From: Treponema sp. J25
GTDB taxonomy: Bacteria > Spirochaetota > Spirochaetia > Treponematales > Breznakiellaceae
DNA: 64,000 nucleotides
Assembly: GCF_004343725.1 (NCBI RefSeq)
Contig: NZ_PTQW01000042.1
Span: 1-64,000, forward strand
Reading direction: 5' to 3'
The translations under genes and the position numbers were made by a program. Under the pieces are notes generated by a model. It made no database searches, had not been told where the DNA came from, and was given only the letters and a program-made list of their open reading frames with translations. This document shows, one piece after another, positions 8,181 through 16,877 of this stretch (its first letter is position 1; every line of letters starts with the position of its first letter).

Positions 8181-9887
8181 ATGAGTACTCTTATTGCACT
8201 AATCGCCCTGGCGATTTATTTTCTTTTCTACTTTGTATATGGGAAGACCATCCAGGGTCGGATTCTCAAGTCTCAGGAAGCACCGGATGCCCCTTCTCGG
8301 CGGCTCCAGGATGGGGTAGACTATGTTCCCACCAGCAAGTACGTGTTGTTTGGACACCATTTTGCTTCTATCGCAGGGGCAGGTCCTATTACGGGTCCTG
8401 CTATGGCGGTAGCCTGGGGATGGTTACCAGGATTACTGTGGATCTGGTTTGGTAACATATTCATTGGGGCCATTCATGATTATCTTTCCCTGGTGGCTTC
8501 CGTTCGGTACGATGGCCGATCGGTCCAGTTTGTTGCCCAGGATATGGTAGGTAAGCGGGCTGGAAAAGCCTTTGGCTGGTTTATCCTCTTTCTGTGTATC
8601 CTGGTCGTAGCCGCCTTTGGTGATATTGTGGCAGGCCAATTTGCAAATGATGGCCGGGTATTCAGTGCCTTTTTCTTCTTCTGTGTGGCGGCCATTATCA
8701 CCGGCTTTATTATGTATAAATCACCCCTAGGGATAGCGGGGGGATCTATTATTGGAGCCCTTCTTATCATTCTTGCCTTTATAGGGGGCAACTACTTACC
8801 AATAAGCGCTTCAAAAGATGTATGGTTCCTCGTCATATTCATATACATCGTCATAGCATCGGCCTTACCGGTAAATCTGTTATTACAGCCCCGGGACTAT
8901 TTAAACAGCTTTCTGCTCTACTTTGGCCTTCTTATCGGCGGGATAGCGGCACTCTTGAGTTTTGGGGCCTTCGATTCCCTGCCGATAGTCACGACTTTCT
9001 CTGCAAAAGTAATTGAGGGCGCCAAAGGAACGGGGGCAGTGCCCTCGCCGTTCTGGCCCACCGTCCCCCTGGTGATTGCCTGCGGAGCCCTTTCAGGCTT
9101 CCATTCCCTCGTTGCATCGGGAACCAGTTCTAAACAGCTTGCCGCAGAAAAGGACGCTCTTTTTGTAGGATATGGGGCCATGCTTACCGAGGGCTTCCTT
9201 TCCACCATCGTCATTATCGCTATTGCCACCTTTGGAATTGAAGCCATGGGTGCGGCCGATAAGGTATTAGCCACAGCGCCGCTAAACCGTTTTGTCCTTT
9301 CCTATAGTAAAATGGTAAGTAGTACCTTACCCTTCTTTACCGATTCCTTTATGAAACTTTTTGCCGCCGTTTGGGTAAGCTCCTTTGCGCTTACTACCCT
9401 GGATACCACGAATCGCTTAGGCCGCTACCTTGTTCAGGAGATGGTGATCCCCTTAAAAGACAAAAACCAGGGGATATACCAGATTTTCTCTAACAAATGG
9501 GTGGCTTCGGTAATCATTGCCTTTATTGGTATCTTCCTCGCCCGCTCGGGAGGGTATACCACCCTGTGGCCTGCTTTCTCCGGGGCTAACCAACTGATAG
9601 CCTCAATCGTCATGCTTACCATGGCGGTCTGGGTAAAGTATAAGATTAACAAGCACTATACCAATGTGGTTCTTTTCCCGGCCCTCTTCTTATGGCTTAC
9701 CGTAACCGCCGGTCTCATCTGGTATGAGATAGTTATAGTTCCCACCTTCTTTAAAGATATGGCAAAAACTCAGATGGTCATTACCGGAAGTGTGGTAGGC
9801 CTTATCAATCTTATCATGCTCATTCTGAATGTGGTGATGATCGTAAGTTTCTACAAACAATTCAAACAAGAAACAGCCAATAGATAG
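8181..9887 (+). CDS. cstA: Carbon starvation protein CstA-family peptide/pyruvate transporter
   Basis: Polytopic inner-membrane protein of 568 residues. Members of the family take up peptides or pyruvate when carbon is limiting. Family signatures include RLQDGVDYVPTSKYVLFGHHFASIAGAGPITGP, GAIHDYLSLVASVRYDG, GFHSLVASGTSSKQLAAEKDA and TLDTTNRLGRYLVQE. The hydrophobicity pattern suggests about 15-16 helices. It is shorter than E. coli CstA (about 700), matching the shorter bacterial subgroup. AAAGGAGGT precedes the ATG. It heads a plus-strand run with a small ORF, an ArsA-like ATPase and a membrane-anchored unknown, but an intercistronic hairpin may reduce readthrough. The exact substrate cannot be told from sequence. 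Confidence 0.93.
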   Translation: MSTLIALIALAIYFLFYFVYGKTIQGRILKSQEAPDAPSRRLQDGVDYVPTSKYVLFGHHFASIAGAGPITGPAMAVAWGWLPGLLWIWFGNIFIGAIHDYLSLVASVRYDGRSVQFVAQDMVGKRAGKAFGWFILFLCILVVAAFGDIVAGQFANDGRVFSAFFFFCVAAIITGFIMYKSPLGIAGGSIIGALLIILAFIGGNYLPISASKDVWFLVIFIYIVIASALPVNLLLQPRDYLNSFLLYFGLLIGGIAALLSFGAFDSLPIVTTFSAKVIEGAKGTGAVPSPFWPTVPLVIACGALSGFHSLVASGTSSKQLAAEKDALFVGYGAMLTEGFLSTIVIIAIATFGIEAMGAADKVLATAPLNRFVLSYSKMVSSTLPFFTDSFMKLFAAVWVSSFALTTLDTTNRLGRYLVQEMVIPLKDKNQGIYQIFSNKWVASVIIAFIGIFLARSGGYTTLWPAFSGANQLIASIVMLTMAVWVKYKINKHYTNVVLFPALFLWLTVTAGLIWYEIVIVPTFFKDMAKTQMVITGSVVGLINLIMLILNVVMIVSFYKQFKQETANR

Positions 9888-9902
9888 AACAGGTGGCGCC
9901 GT

Positions 9903-9923
9903 TGGGAGCCCTAAGGGCTCCCA
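9903..9923 (+). other. Intercistronic hairpin after cstA
   Basis: TGGGAGCCC-taa-GGGCTCCCA is a perfect 9-bp stem with a 3-nt loop, 15 nt past the cstA stop. No T-run follows, so it may protect or attenuate the transcript rather than end it. It also argues that the next gene starts at 9944 and not at the ATG at 9893, which lies in the leader in front of the stem. Confidence 0.6.
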
Positions 9924-9943
9924 GGCAATGCAAAGGACAGGGA

Positions 9944-10228
9944 ATGTTTCTCACAAACATAAAAACTACCCTTGGCAGGGTGATAGAAATTCTTACGCAG
10001 ATACAACGGGAAAAAGCAACGGCAGTCCTTGAATTCGAAGTAAAGGAACTGCAGAATCTCTTTGCCCTGTTGCTCCTCGGAAGTTTTGTGGGGCTTCCGG
10101 CTCCGCCGCCGGCGATAACCCTGGAACTGCTTCCTCTGATGGAAGCAGAACTGGCCACCATGACAAGCCGGGCCGATTTTGCCCAGGATCCGCTGGGAGC
10201 CCTCATGGGCATGCTGAATGTGGATTAG
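9944..10228 (+). CDS. Small unknown protein preceding an ArsA-like ATPase
   Basis: A 94-residue protein from the ATG at 9944 (MFLTNIKTTLGRVIEI), preceded by a weak ACAGGG. It has an amphipathic N-terminal helix rich in charged residues, a short hydrophobic stretch (LFALLLLGSFVGLPAPPP) and an acidic C-terminus. It is not recognised. It ends 3 nt before the ATPase start, so the two are almost certainly co-translated, and it may be a partner or adaptor for the ATPase. An in-frame ATG at 9893 would add 17 residues encoded by the hairpin and is less likely. Confidence 0.65.
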   Translation: MFLTNIKTTLGRVIEILTQIQREKATAVLEFEVKELQNLFALLLLGSFVGLPAPPPAITLELLPLMEAELATMTSRADFAQDPLGALMGMLNVD

Positions 10229-10231
10229 GCT

Positions 10232-11152
10232 ATGCTTCCCGTCGTTTTTTTCCTCGGTAAAGGCGGGGTAGGTAAAACAACCCTTGCCTGTGCAAGCGCC
10301 TACCGCTTTGCAAGTCATGGCAAACGGGTGCTTCTGTGTTCCCTCGATCCAGCCCACAATGTGGGGGACCTTTTTCATACCCCTCTCACCAACAAGCCCC
10401 GCCGTATACGAGAAAATCTTGAAGGCATAGAAGTGGATCTTAAAGAATGGATACGGACCTACCTCGAACAAAGCAAGGCGGAAATTCAAGAGACCTATCG
10501 GTATGTCTCCGTATTGAATCTCGAAAAATACCTGGATATCATGAACTATGCACCGGGAACCGAGGAGTATGCCGTTTTGTGGGCCATTGAACACCTTTAT
10601 ACCACCTACAAGGAGAGCCATGACTGTCTTATTTTTGACACCCCTCCAACGGCGCTGACCCTCCGTTTTTTAGCCATGCCGGCCTTAACTAACCTGTGGA
10701 TACAGGAACTTTCCCGCTTGCGGGCCACTCTCCTGGAAAAACGGCGAACCCTTTTGAAACTTAATCCTGAGGCTGCCGTCTTAGGAGGTACCATAAAAAA
10801 AGAAGAGGATCCTCTTTACGGGAAATTGCAAAACATGCAGCGCCGGCTTAAGACCCTGCAGGAACTTTTTTCTCAGCACAGTTATATCTCAGTCGTTCTG
10901 AACCCTGATGAGCTGAGTCTTGCCGAAACCCTCCGGATTAACGAGGAACTGAAGAAACTCAAGATACCCATCGCGAGCCTTTGTTATAATAAGGTGTTAA
11001 CAGAAAACAACACAAATCTGAAGATTCAGAAAACCCTGGGAAATATCCCCTTATTTACCTTTAACTATGTTGAAGGGGGTATCCTGGCGTTAGATGATCT
11101 CGCTAAAATCGAGATATCTCCTCTTATACAACACATTCGGAGCTATGCATGA
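10232..11152 (+). CDS. ArsA/Get3-family P-loop ATPase
   Basis: A single ATPase domain of 306 residues. The deviant Walker A GKGGVGKTT is at about residues 9-17, the switch I region CSLDPAHNVGDLF at about 36-48, and the switch II region FDTPPTALTLRFLAMP near 135-150, all typical of the ArsA/Get3 group. It lacks the duplicated domain of arsenite-pump ArsA, and no ars genes are nearby, so arsenic export is unlikely. In bacteria such single-domain proteins are usually of unknown function; handling a membrane or lipoprotein client is possible. It is sandwiched between a small ORF and a membrane-anchored ORF, with a 4-nt stop/start overlap with the latter. Confidence 0.88.
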   Translation: MLPVVFFLGKGGVGKTTLACASAYRFASHGKRVLLCSLDPAHNVGDLFHTPLTNKPRRIRENLEGIEVDLKEWIRTYLEQSKAEIQETYRYVSVLNLEKYLDIMNYAPGTEEYAVLWAIEHLYTTYKESHDCLIFDTPPTALTLRFLAMPALTNLWIQELSRLRATLLEKRRTLLKLNPEAAVLGGTIKKEEDPLYGKLQNMQRRLKTLQELFSQHSYISVVLNPDELSLAETLRINEELKKLKIPIASLCYNKVLTENNTNLKIQKTLGNIPLFTFNYVEGGILALDDLAKIEISPLIQHIRSYA

Positions 11153-11802
11153 ACTGGTACCTTATTCCTCTTACCCTGTTAGCTATTTTTCTCGTCCTTC
11201 GTTATTTCCTTGGCATGAAGAAAAACCGCTGGTTTGCTTCGGTAATCGCCCAGGAAACAGAAAGGGTTCTTCATCCGGTGGATACGACGTATGTAAATAT
11301 CGGCGGAGCCATTGGGTATCACGCTACCTATAGTCTTAAGCCCCCTTTTAAGAAAGCAGAAGGTACCTTTACCTTTCTTCCCCGCCAATCCGCCCTGTAT
11401 CTGCCCTTTGCGCTGCTCTTAGGAGCCCAGGATCGCTACTATCTCACCATCCATAGCGAGCTTCCCCTCATCGGCGAGGGACACATTATCGAAAAAGCAT
11501 ACTACCGGAAAGTAGCTGCTACTATCCGGGGCATTGAACAATTTAACCAGGAAGAACAGGAAAGAATCATCGATACAAAAGGCAGAAAGCGGTCCTACAT
11601 CCTTCTCTGGGATCGGCCTGCCGTATACGAAAAGCTCAGCCTCTTATGGAACGACCTAGACGAAATGAGCCTTTTAAAGCATCTGTGCGTGTATCCAGAA
11701 AATCGACATTTTTACCTTTTTATAAAACCTGAACACGGAAAAATAGAAAAGCTTCTCCGCTCCTTCTGGACCTATCTCCCCCAATTCCAAAGCAAAAGCT
11801 AG
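11149..11802 (+). CDS. Membrane-anchored unknown protein of the ArsA-like operon
   Basis: 217 residues, start overlapping the ATPase stop (ATGA). One N-terminal transmembrane helix (residues about 3-20) is followed by a soluble domain with no motif I recognise; it contains many Tyr and Leu residues and a basic cluster after position 145 (TKGRKRSYILLWD). The tight coupling suggests that it works with the ATPase at the inner membrane. Its TAG stop overlaps the stop of the convergent TPR gene within a single CTAG. Confidence 0.7.
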   Translation: MNWYLIPLTLLAIFLVLRYFLGMKKNRWFASVIAQETERVLHPVDTTYVNIGGAIGYHATYSLKPPFKKAEGTFTFLPRQSALYLPFALLLGAQDRYYLTIHSELPLIGEGHIIEKAYYRKVAATIRGIEQFNQEEQERIIDTKGRKRSYILLWDRPAVYEKLSLLWNDLDEMSLLKHLCVYPENRHFYLFIKPEHGKIEKLLRSFWTYLPQFQSKS

Positions 11803-12755
11803 GGATTCCCCTGCAACACCTTTTGAACGATGGGTAGGCGAGATAAAGGCCCCAGAGTTTCCTGAATAGTACTGAGGGGGATTCCTTCTTGCAGGGCCTT
11901 TTGTATTGCGAGGGCCCCTTCCTGGGAAGCAGAATCGGCAAGTAAGAGATTCTTCCCCTGCAAAAGGTAAATATTCCCCAGAGACTCACCAATTTTCTCA
12001 TAGATTTTTTCTTTGATAATCCGGTTATATAGCTCCGCCGCCCGGCCGTAGAATTGCTGTTCCGTGAGACAGGAGGCAAATTCAAAAAGAACCCGCGGCT
12101 CCTCAGAAGCGGCCAGATAATTTTGATAGAACTCAAGGGCCTCAGGATGCTGCAAGGCCCGTTCGATACGGGCCCGGAGCAGAATCTCATTGCGGTTAGG
12201 GGAAGAAGGCTCTCCCATTTCAGAAATAGTAAGCATCACCTGCCGGGCCGCTTCGTAGGAACCGGTGGTATACAACAGGAGGGCATAATTATAGAAACTT
12301 TCTCGGTGAGCCGGCAATAAGGTTATAATCCTCTGGTAGGTCTGTATCGCTTCTTGATACCGCCCCCCTTTGAGGTAGGAAAAAGCCAGGGCCTGAAGGA
12401 CCATGGTATTGTCGCTATCCCGGTTAAGCAGTTCTTTAAAAAACTGGGCGGCCTCATCATATCGACCTTGTTCAAAGGCGATACGCCCCAAATAGTAGAC
12501 CGCAGCGGCCATAGTTTTTTCATCCCGTCGGGCATAGGAAAACCAGCGGGCCGCTTCAGGGTAGTTTTTCTTTTCAAAATAAAAAACCCCGAGGGAATAA
12601 CTATCCTCTGCGCTCACCGAGGGAGGAACAGAGGTGCAGCCATTCACCAGGATGAACAGGGAAACGCTGGCTATCATGCTATAAAACAGGAGGCAGCCCT
12701 TTTCTTTGTGGGGGAGAGCATACTTTTGTGTTGCCCTGGTACCGGCCTGCCTCAT
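11799..12755 (-). CDS. TPR-repeat lipoprotein
   Basis: The ATG at 12755 has a weak AGGGGA upstream and gives a basic N-terminus, then FYSMIASVSLFILVNGC, which reads as a relaxed spirochaetal lipobox with the lipid-bearing Cys at about 40. About six tetratricopeptide units follow (for example YSLGVFYFEKKNYPEAARWF, YYLGRIAFEQGRYDEAAQFF, ALAFSYLKGGRYQEAIQTYQ). It is probably a periplasmic scaffold. A further start at 12797 would overlap the upstream upp gene; an ATG at 12677 lacks a ribosome site. It is the last gene of the ispG operon. Confidence 0.8.
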   Translation of the reverse strand: MRQAGTRATQKYALPHKEKGCLLFYSMIASVSLFILVNGCTSVPPSVSAEDSYSLGVFYFEKKNYPEAARWFSYARRDEKTMAAAVYYLGRIAFEQGRYDEAAQFFKELLNRDSDNTMVLQALAFSYLKGGRYQEAIQTYQRIITLLPAHRESFYNYALLLYTTGSYEAARQVMLTISEMGEPSSPNRNEILLRARIERALQHPEALEFYQNYLAASEEPRVLFEFASCLTEQQFYGRAAELYNRIIKEKIYEKIGESLGNIYLLQGKNLLLADSASQEGALAIQKALQEGIPLSTIQETLGPLSRLPIVQKVLQGNP

Positions 12756-12783
12756 TTTCTTTCCCCTACCATCGCCTATGCTG

Positions 12784-13854
12784 TTAACGATCCCCACCGA
12801 GGACGGTGTCCTCTATTTCTCGGAGCTGGGAACGATATAAATTGGCAATATTTGAACCGTAGTCGGCAATCAGCTGAATGATGTTGCGGGGTTGATCTTC
12901 CCGATCTTTCCCGTTGATACGGTCCCCCGCATCTCCCAGTCCAGGAAGGATATAGGCCATTTCATTCAACACCGGATCCATCCAGAGGGTATACACCTTA
13001 CAGTTTTCCAGGGCCCGGACTACCCGGAGCGCTCCTTTCAGGGCAGAAATAACATTAAAGAACTGAACCGACCGGGGCCGTACTCCCTGATCAAGGAGAT
13101 ATTTTACCACCGTGACCAGACTTCCACCGGTGGCATTCATGGGATCTGCAAAAATAAGGTCCTTGTCATTAAGGGACTCTAATTTAAAATAGGACTTTTC
13201 GAGATCCAGAATATATTCCATATCATTTTCGTGGCGGGACTCATCCCGTTTTATCTTAAACAGCGCAAAGGGAGTAACATACCCATGGGAAGAATATTCC
13301 TGAATTTCCTTTGACATGATCATCGAAGGTAAGAGGGCTCCCCGCAGCATAACACACATCACGGTATTTTCAATCTTATCATCAATATTGGGAATTTTAT
13401 GGACCGCATAATTCTGTACCGGGATAGTAACTGGGGTTTTCACGATAAGATAGTTTTTGCTTGCTGCCTGGGGAAGCGCATAGGCCAGCTTAAACAGCAT
13501 CTCATAGGCCCGTTGAATATAGTAGACGAACTCCTGGCCACCGGTTCGCACATCCCGGAGCTTTGCAATAAGGCGAGAGGCCTCGGGATGACTTTCCTGG
13601 GGAGTTAAAAACGAATACACATGGATACGGGGTTCATCCTTGCAGATATCCTGCATTCGCTTCCCCATCTCGTTGTACAGGGCTATCAGATTCTGTTCTT
13701 CCTTCGCCTTCTCTGTGGCAGACTGAGTGGTAGAAAGGATACTAAAAGAAAGCAACACCTGCCGATAGAGGGCGTCCATATCGGCGATGTTTTGTTTATC
13801 CGTTTCGGTTAAAAAACCATCCAGATCTTGAGCCTTGAGAATGATCTTATTCAT
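12784..13854 (-). CDS. Uracil phosphoribosyltransferase with a long N-terminal extension
   Basis: The C-terminal half (about residues 140-340) matches [15 protein letters not shown] near the middle, the PRPP-binding loop [10 protein letters not shown] and the uracil-binding [13 protein letters not shown] makes UMP from uracil and PRPP. At 356 residues it is about 150 longer than the usual enzyme (about 210). The extension contains a helical N-terminus and a segment [23 protein letters not shown] of unknown role. It overlaps the upstream barrel gene by 4 nt. Because of the extension I leave the symbol blank; upp would be the family name. Confidence 0.85.
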   Translation of the reverse strand: MNKIILKAQDLDGFLTETDKQNIADMDALYRQVLLSFSILSTTQSATEKAKEEQNLIALYNEMGKRMQDICKDEPRIHVYSFLTPQESHPEASRLIAKLRDVRTGGQEFVYYIQRAYEMLFKLAYALPQAASKNYLIVKTPVTIPVQNYAVHKIPNIDDKIENTVMCVMLRGALLPSMIMSKEIQEYSSHGYVTPFALFKIKRDESRHENDMEYILDLEKSYFKLESLNDKDLIFADPMNATGGSLVTVVKYLLDQGVRPRSVQFFNVISALKGALRVVRALENCKVYTLWMDPVLNEMAYILPGLGDAGDRINGKDREDQPRNIIQLIADYGSNIANLYRSQLREIEDTVLGGDR

Positions 13855-14417
13855 TTTTTACCGCCCCCTTTTGTTGAAGCCGTCCGGGGAAACCAGTAGC
13901 GAAGCCCCAACTCGGCGCCGATAAACCAGTCGGGGAATTTAAGCTCCGGTGCCAGAGAAATCCCCACCGTAGGAGTGAGGGCAAGGAACAGTTCCCACTC
14001 TTTATTGATGTGCCAGGAAGCCCCCAGGGGGAACCGAGCTCCCGTAGCCATGATAAAAACATCCCTTTGAGAACCAACGGTAAGATAGCCACCAAGGCCA
14101 AAGTACCAATCCAGCTTAAATCCCTTTTCGGCGATCAGGTTTTCATCATAGATATACTTATCGCCGGTTAAACTAAAACCAAAAGAATCGGAGGTGAATC
14201 CCACATAGGTGGCCCAGAAAAGGGGAATATCCGGGAACTTTAATGCGAGCCCAAGGCTGCTCCCCGCCCCTTTAGCTCCATACTGGGCTCCAATCACCGG
14301 TCCCAGGGCCAGCTGATTTTCTGGATGATCTGCCGCAAGAGGGAAAATACCCCCTACCAGCATGAAAGCCAGCACCATACCATAGTATTTTTTGGTACCC
14401 ATGTTTTTACTCCGCAT
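13851..14417 (-). CDS. Small outer-membrane beta-barrel candidate
   Basis: 188 residues with a signal peptide ([30 protein letters not shown]). The mature part alternates hydrophobic and polar residues and is rich in Gly and aromatics ([48 protein letters not shown]), as in 8-stranded barrels. It may belong to the small barrel group that includes the Borrelia BAPKO_0422-like (DUF3996) proteins. The lysine-rich tail KGGGKK after the last strand is odd for a C-terminal barrel strand. It is co-transcribed with upp and a TPR protein. Confidence 0.65.
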   Translation of the reverse strand: MRSKNMGTKKYYGMVLAFMLVGGIFPLAADHPENQLALGPVIGAQYGAKGAGSSLGLALKFPDIPLFWATYVGFTSDSFGFSLTGDKYIYDENLIAEKGFKLDWYFGLGGYLTVGSQRDVFIMATGARFPLGASWHINKEWELFLALTPTVGISLAPELKFPDWFIGAELGLRYWFPRTASTKGGGKK

Positions 14418-14429
14418 GTTGCTTCTCCT

Positions 14430-15548
14430 TTACCAGGGTTTATCATTAACTGGTTCTATAAAGGGTTTTTGTAGCTGCCTACTCGAACGACTTTTCCATT
14501 CCTGTTCGGCACTGTAGGTAGCCACATATCCCCATATTTTCTGTGCAAGAAAGCGTTCTCCCACCGCATAAAAGGATGCGGCCCCATAATATAACATTTT
14601 GAAATACTCCTCAGTTTTAACATACTCGAGTATGGTCGGGACTTTCATAAGACGACCCAGCATGTCTGGATAGGTAGTGTAGGTATATTCAAAAACCTGT
14701 CGTTTTAACTCTTCTATCAAAAGGGTGTTTTGAATAAGGAAACTAAAAATAAAATGCTCTGCCGCCCGTTCGTAACGACCGGTCTGATAATAATAAAAAC
14801 CGAGGTACCGATGGGCCTTTTCAAAAAGGGCCTTATCGTAACGATAAATCGTAAGAAATTTTTCTATCCCTTCCTGGAAAAGGGTCCTTTGCATGGCCTT
14901 CTTGATAAAGGTATCCTTTATCCACCATGGGTCATTTTCAAGAACTGCCAGAAGGGTCTTCTCATACTCGATGTACTCACCCCTTGCTTTATATACATCT
15001 ACCATGGCATACAAAATATGAAGTGCGAAGTCAGGTTCTTGGAGGGCAGAGCGTTGTTCATAGGCTTTTTTATACTGCATCAGGGCGATCGCCGTTTCAC
15101 CGGTAACCCGATAGACTTCACCAATCCAGTACTCGGCCTCGGGATACTGTTGCAATTCCTTAAGAATTTCTAATGCCTGTTGCACTGAATTTTTAAGTCT
15201 TTCAGAAGAAGCACGGTACTGCAACTCCTGGATGATTTCCTTGCCCCGCTGCAAATTTTTCTCTGAGATATACCGTTCTACATCAGGTAAAGAATCACCA
15301 AGTCGCCGCACCTCAGCCACACTAAGGATCGTAATGAAATCCTCTCGAAATCGTTCATATCGCTTTTTCTGGAGATCCCGGGCCTGTTCAAAATACCCCA
15401 GGGCCGTTCCATATTCCCCTTTTCGAAAGAGCTGTTTCCCTTTTTCCAGAACGAGCCATGGGGGATCTTCCAGTGTAAAAGCTCTGGCAGGTACAAGCCA
15501 TCCCAGGAGAACCATGCCAATAAGGAAAAAAGCCCCCCCGTGTCTCAT
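14430..15548 (-). CDS. Exported TPR-repeat protein
   Basis: 372 residues with a cleavable signal peptide (GGAFFLIGMVLLGWLVPARAF). Helical repeats resembling TPRs span the mature protein (QLFRKGEYGTALGYFEQARDLQ, YWIGEVYRVTGETAIALMQYKKAY, YLGFYYYQTGRYERAAEHF). It is likely periplasmic. Similar Treponema proteins are annotated only as hypothetical or TPR. Its start overlaps the ispG stop by 4 nt, and the next gene follows after 12 nt. Confidence 0.75.
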   Translation of the reverse strand: MRHGGAFFLIGMVLLGWLVPARAFTLEDPPWLVLEKGKQLFRKGEYGTALGYFEQARDLQKKRYERFREDFITILSVAEVRRLGDSLPDVERYISEKNLQRGKEIIQELQYRASSERLKNSVQQALEILKELQQYPEAEYWIGEVYRVTGETAIALMQYKKAYEQRSALQEPDFALHILYAMVDVYKARGEYIEYEKTLLAVLENDPWWIKDTFIKKAMQRTLFQEGIEKFLTIYRYDKALFEKAHRYLGFYYYQTGRYERAAEHFIFSFLIQNTLLIEELKRQVFEYTYTTYPDMLGRLMKVPTILEYVKTEEYFKMLYYGAASFYAVGERFLAQKIWGYVATYSAEQEWKSRSSRQLQKPFIEPVNDKPW

Positions 15549-16687
15549 AGAGAATTGAGCTCCTCTTCGAAGGCCTTGTCCGCCTCTTCGGCGGTCACGG
15601 TCCGAACCACAACGCCATGCTTAAAGATCAGGACCCGGTCCCCGGCACCGGTAATACCCAGATCTGCATGGCGAGCTTCGCCAGGGCCATTTACGGCGCA
15701 GCCCATAATAGCCACGGTAATATCCTTTTTAAGGCCATAGAGCCGGTATTGCCATCGCTCCGTAAAAGCATGGGTATCAAACCCATTTCTTCCGCAGCGG
15801 GGACAGGAAACAATGACCACCCCCCGGGAAGAATCGCCAGATATCGATCCCCTCGGGGTCCCTTCCTGGAGAGCCGTAAGAATTTCCCTGCCCGCAATAA
15901 CTTCCTTTTCCATTGTGTCCGAAAGAGAAACCCGTAGGGTTGCCCCAATGCCTTCCTTTAGGAGGCTATACAGGGCGATAGCATTTCGCACCACCCCGGC
16001 AATGAGGGGACCTGCCTCGGTTACGCCCAGATGAAGGGGAATATCGTACTTCTGAGCAAAAAGCCTGTTTGCCTCAAGGGTATCCTGTATTGAAGATGAT
16101 TTAAGCGAAACCAGCACCGTATCAAAACCAAATTGATCAAAAAGCTCTAATTCCCGTTCTGCGGCGGTAAGAAGTGCCACCGGCATCGAGAGGGCTCCCC
16201 TATCAACCTCTCTTCGAAGGTCCTGGGGAAGGCTTCCCCCATTTACCCCAATACGGATGGGCACCCCCCGATCTTTAGCCTTTTCCACAACCTGTCGCAC
16301 CTTCTCGGCACCCCCAATATTACCGGGATTGATGCGAATTTTGGCAATAGGGAAATCCATACAACGAAGGGCGATTTTGTAATCAAAATGAATATCCGCC
16401 ACCAGGGGCATAGAAGTGGAGCGAGCAAGGGTACCAAGAAGTTCTGCCCCTTCCATGGTGGGAACCGCAAAGCGAAGGATGCGGCAACCCAGATTTTGCA
16501 AGGCCTCTATTTGACTAAGGGTTTTGGCAAGGCCCTCCCCTATCAGGTTGTCGGCGGACAAGGCTTCTTTCCACATGGTTTGCACCACCACCGGGTAAGA
16601 TCCACCGAGAAGCAGGGGCTCTATGTGATCAAAACCACCAATTTTCACGATCCGGCTTTTTTTAATTACCGGGTTTGTCTGTTCCAT
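15545..16687 (-). CDS. ispG: 4-Hydroxy-3-methylbut-2-enyl diphosphate synthase (flavodoxin/ferredoxin)
   Basis: Catalyses the [4Fe-4S]-dependent conversion of MEcPP to HMBPP in the non-mevalonate isoprenoid pathway. 380 residues, typical of the two-domain bacterial enzyme. The N-terminal TIM barrel has GGSYPVVVQTMW, VADIHFDYKIAL, KIRINPGNIG and RIGVNGGSL; the C-terminal domain carries the cluster ligands CPRCGRNGFD, and MGCAVNGPGEA with the third Cys. It heads a five-gene operon with two TPR proteins, a barrel candidate and upp. The ATG at 16687 has no evident Shine-Dalgarno and lies 6 nt after a good -10. Confidence 0.97.
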   Translation of the reverse strand: MEQTNPVIKKSRIVKIGGFDHIEPLLLGGSYPVVVQTMWKEALSADNLIGEGLAKTLSQIEALQNLGCRILRFAVPTMEGAELLGTLARSTSMPLVADIHFDYKIALRCMDFPIAKIRINPGNIGGAEKVRQVVEKAKDRGVPIRIGVNGGSLPQDLRREVDRGALSMPVALLTAAERELELFDQFGFDTVLVSLKSSSIQDTLEANRLFAQKYDIPLHLGVTEAGPLIAGVVRNAIALYSLLKEGIGATLRVSLSDTMEKEVIAGREILTALQEGTPRGSISGDSSRGVVIVSCPRCGRNGFDTHAFTERWQYRLYGLKKDITVAIMGCAVNGPGEARHADLGITGAGDRVLIFKHGVVVRTVTAEEADKAFEEELNSL

Positions 16688-16693
16688 GGGTTC

Positions 16694-16722
16694 ATCATAA
16701 AAGAGAATACAAGAAAAGTCGA
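16694..16722 (-). promoter_or_regulatory. Putative promoter of ispG, very close to the start codon
   Basis: On the minus strand TCGACT (16717-16722), 17 bp, TATGAT (16694-16699). Only 6 nt separate the -10 from the ATG, so transcripts would begin at or next to the start codon. Confidence 0.5.
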
Positions 16723-16794
16723 GAGGAAGCTCCCCGACAGGGATTTATTGCCACAGAGGCCCCCAGGTACGCTGGCAGTTCCTTTAAAAACAAA

Positions 16795-16826
16795 AACAGG
16801 GGAACCCCCTCAGGGCCCCCTGTTCT
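16795..16826 (-). terminator. Terminator of the V-ATPase operon
   Basis: On the minus strand AACAGGGG pairs with CCCCTGTT, followed by TTTTTGTTTTT. It lies about 50 nt beyond the atpK stop. Confidence 0.85.
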
Positions 16827-16877
16827 CTGGACAATACCTTTTTAAAGCTAAAGACATCCTCAGGCCTTAAGGATTTT

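Noticed and set aside
10232-11152. Arsenite-pump ATPase ArsA
   Set aside because: Only one ATPase domain and no ars neighbours; kept as an ArsA/Get3-family protein of unknown client.
11799-11802. Gene overlap at 11799-11802 as a frameshift or error
   Set aside because: Both convergent genes end naturally within a single CTAG, which reads as a TAG stop on each strand.
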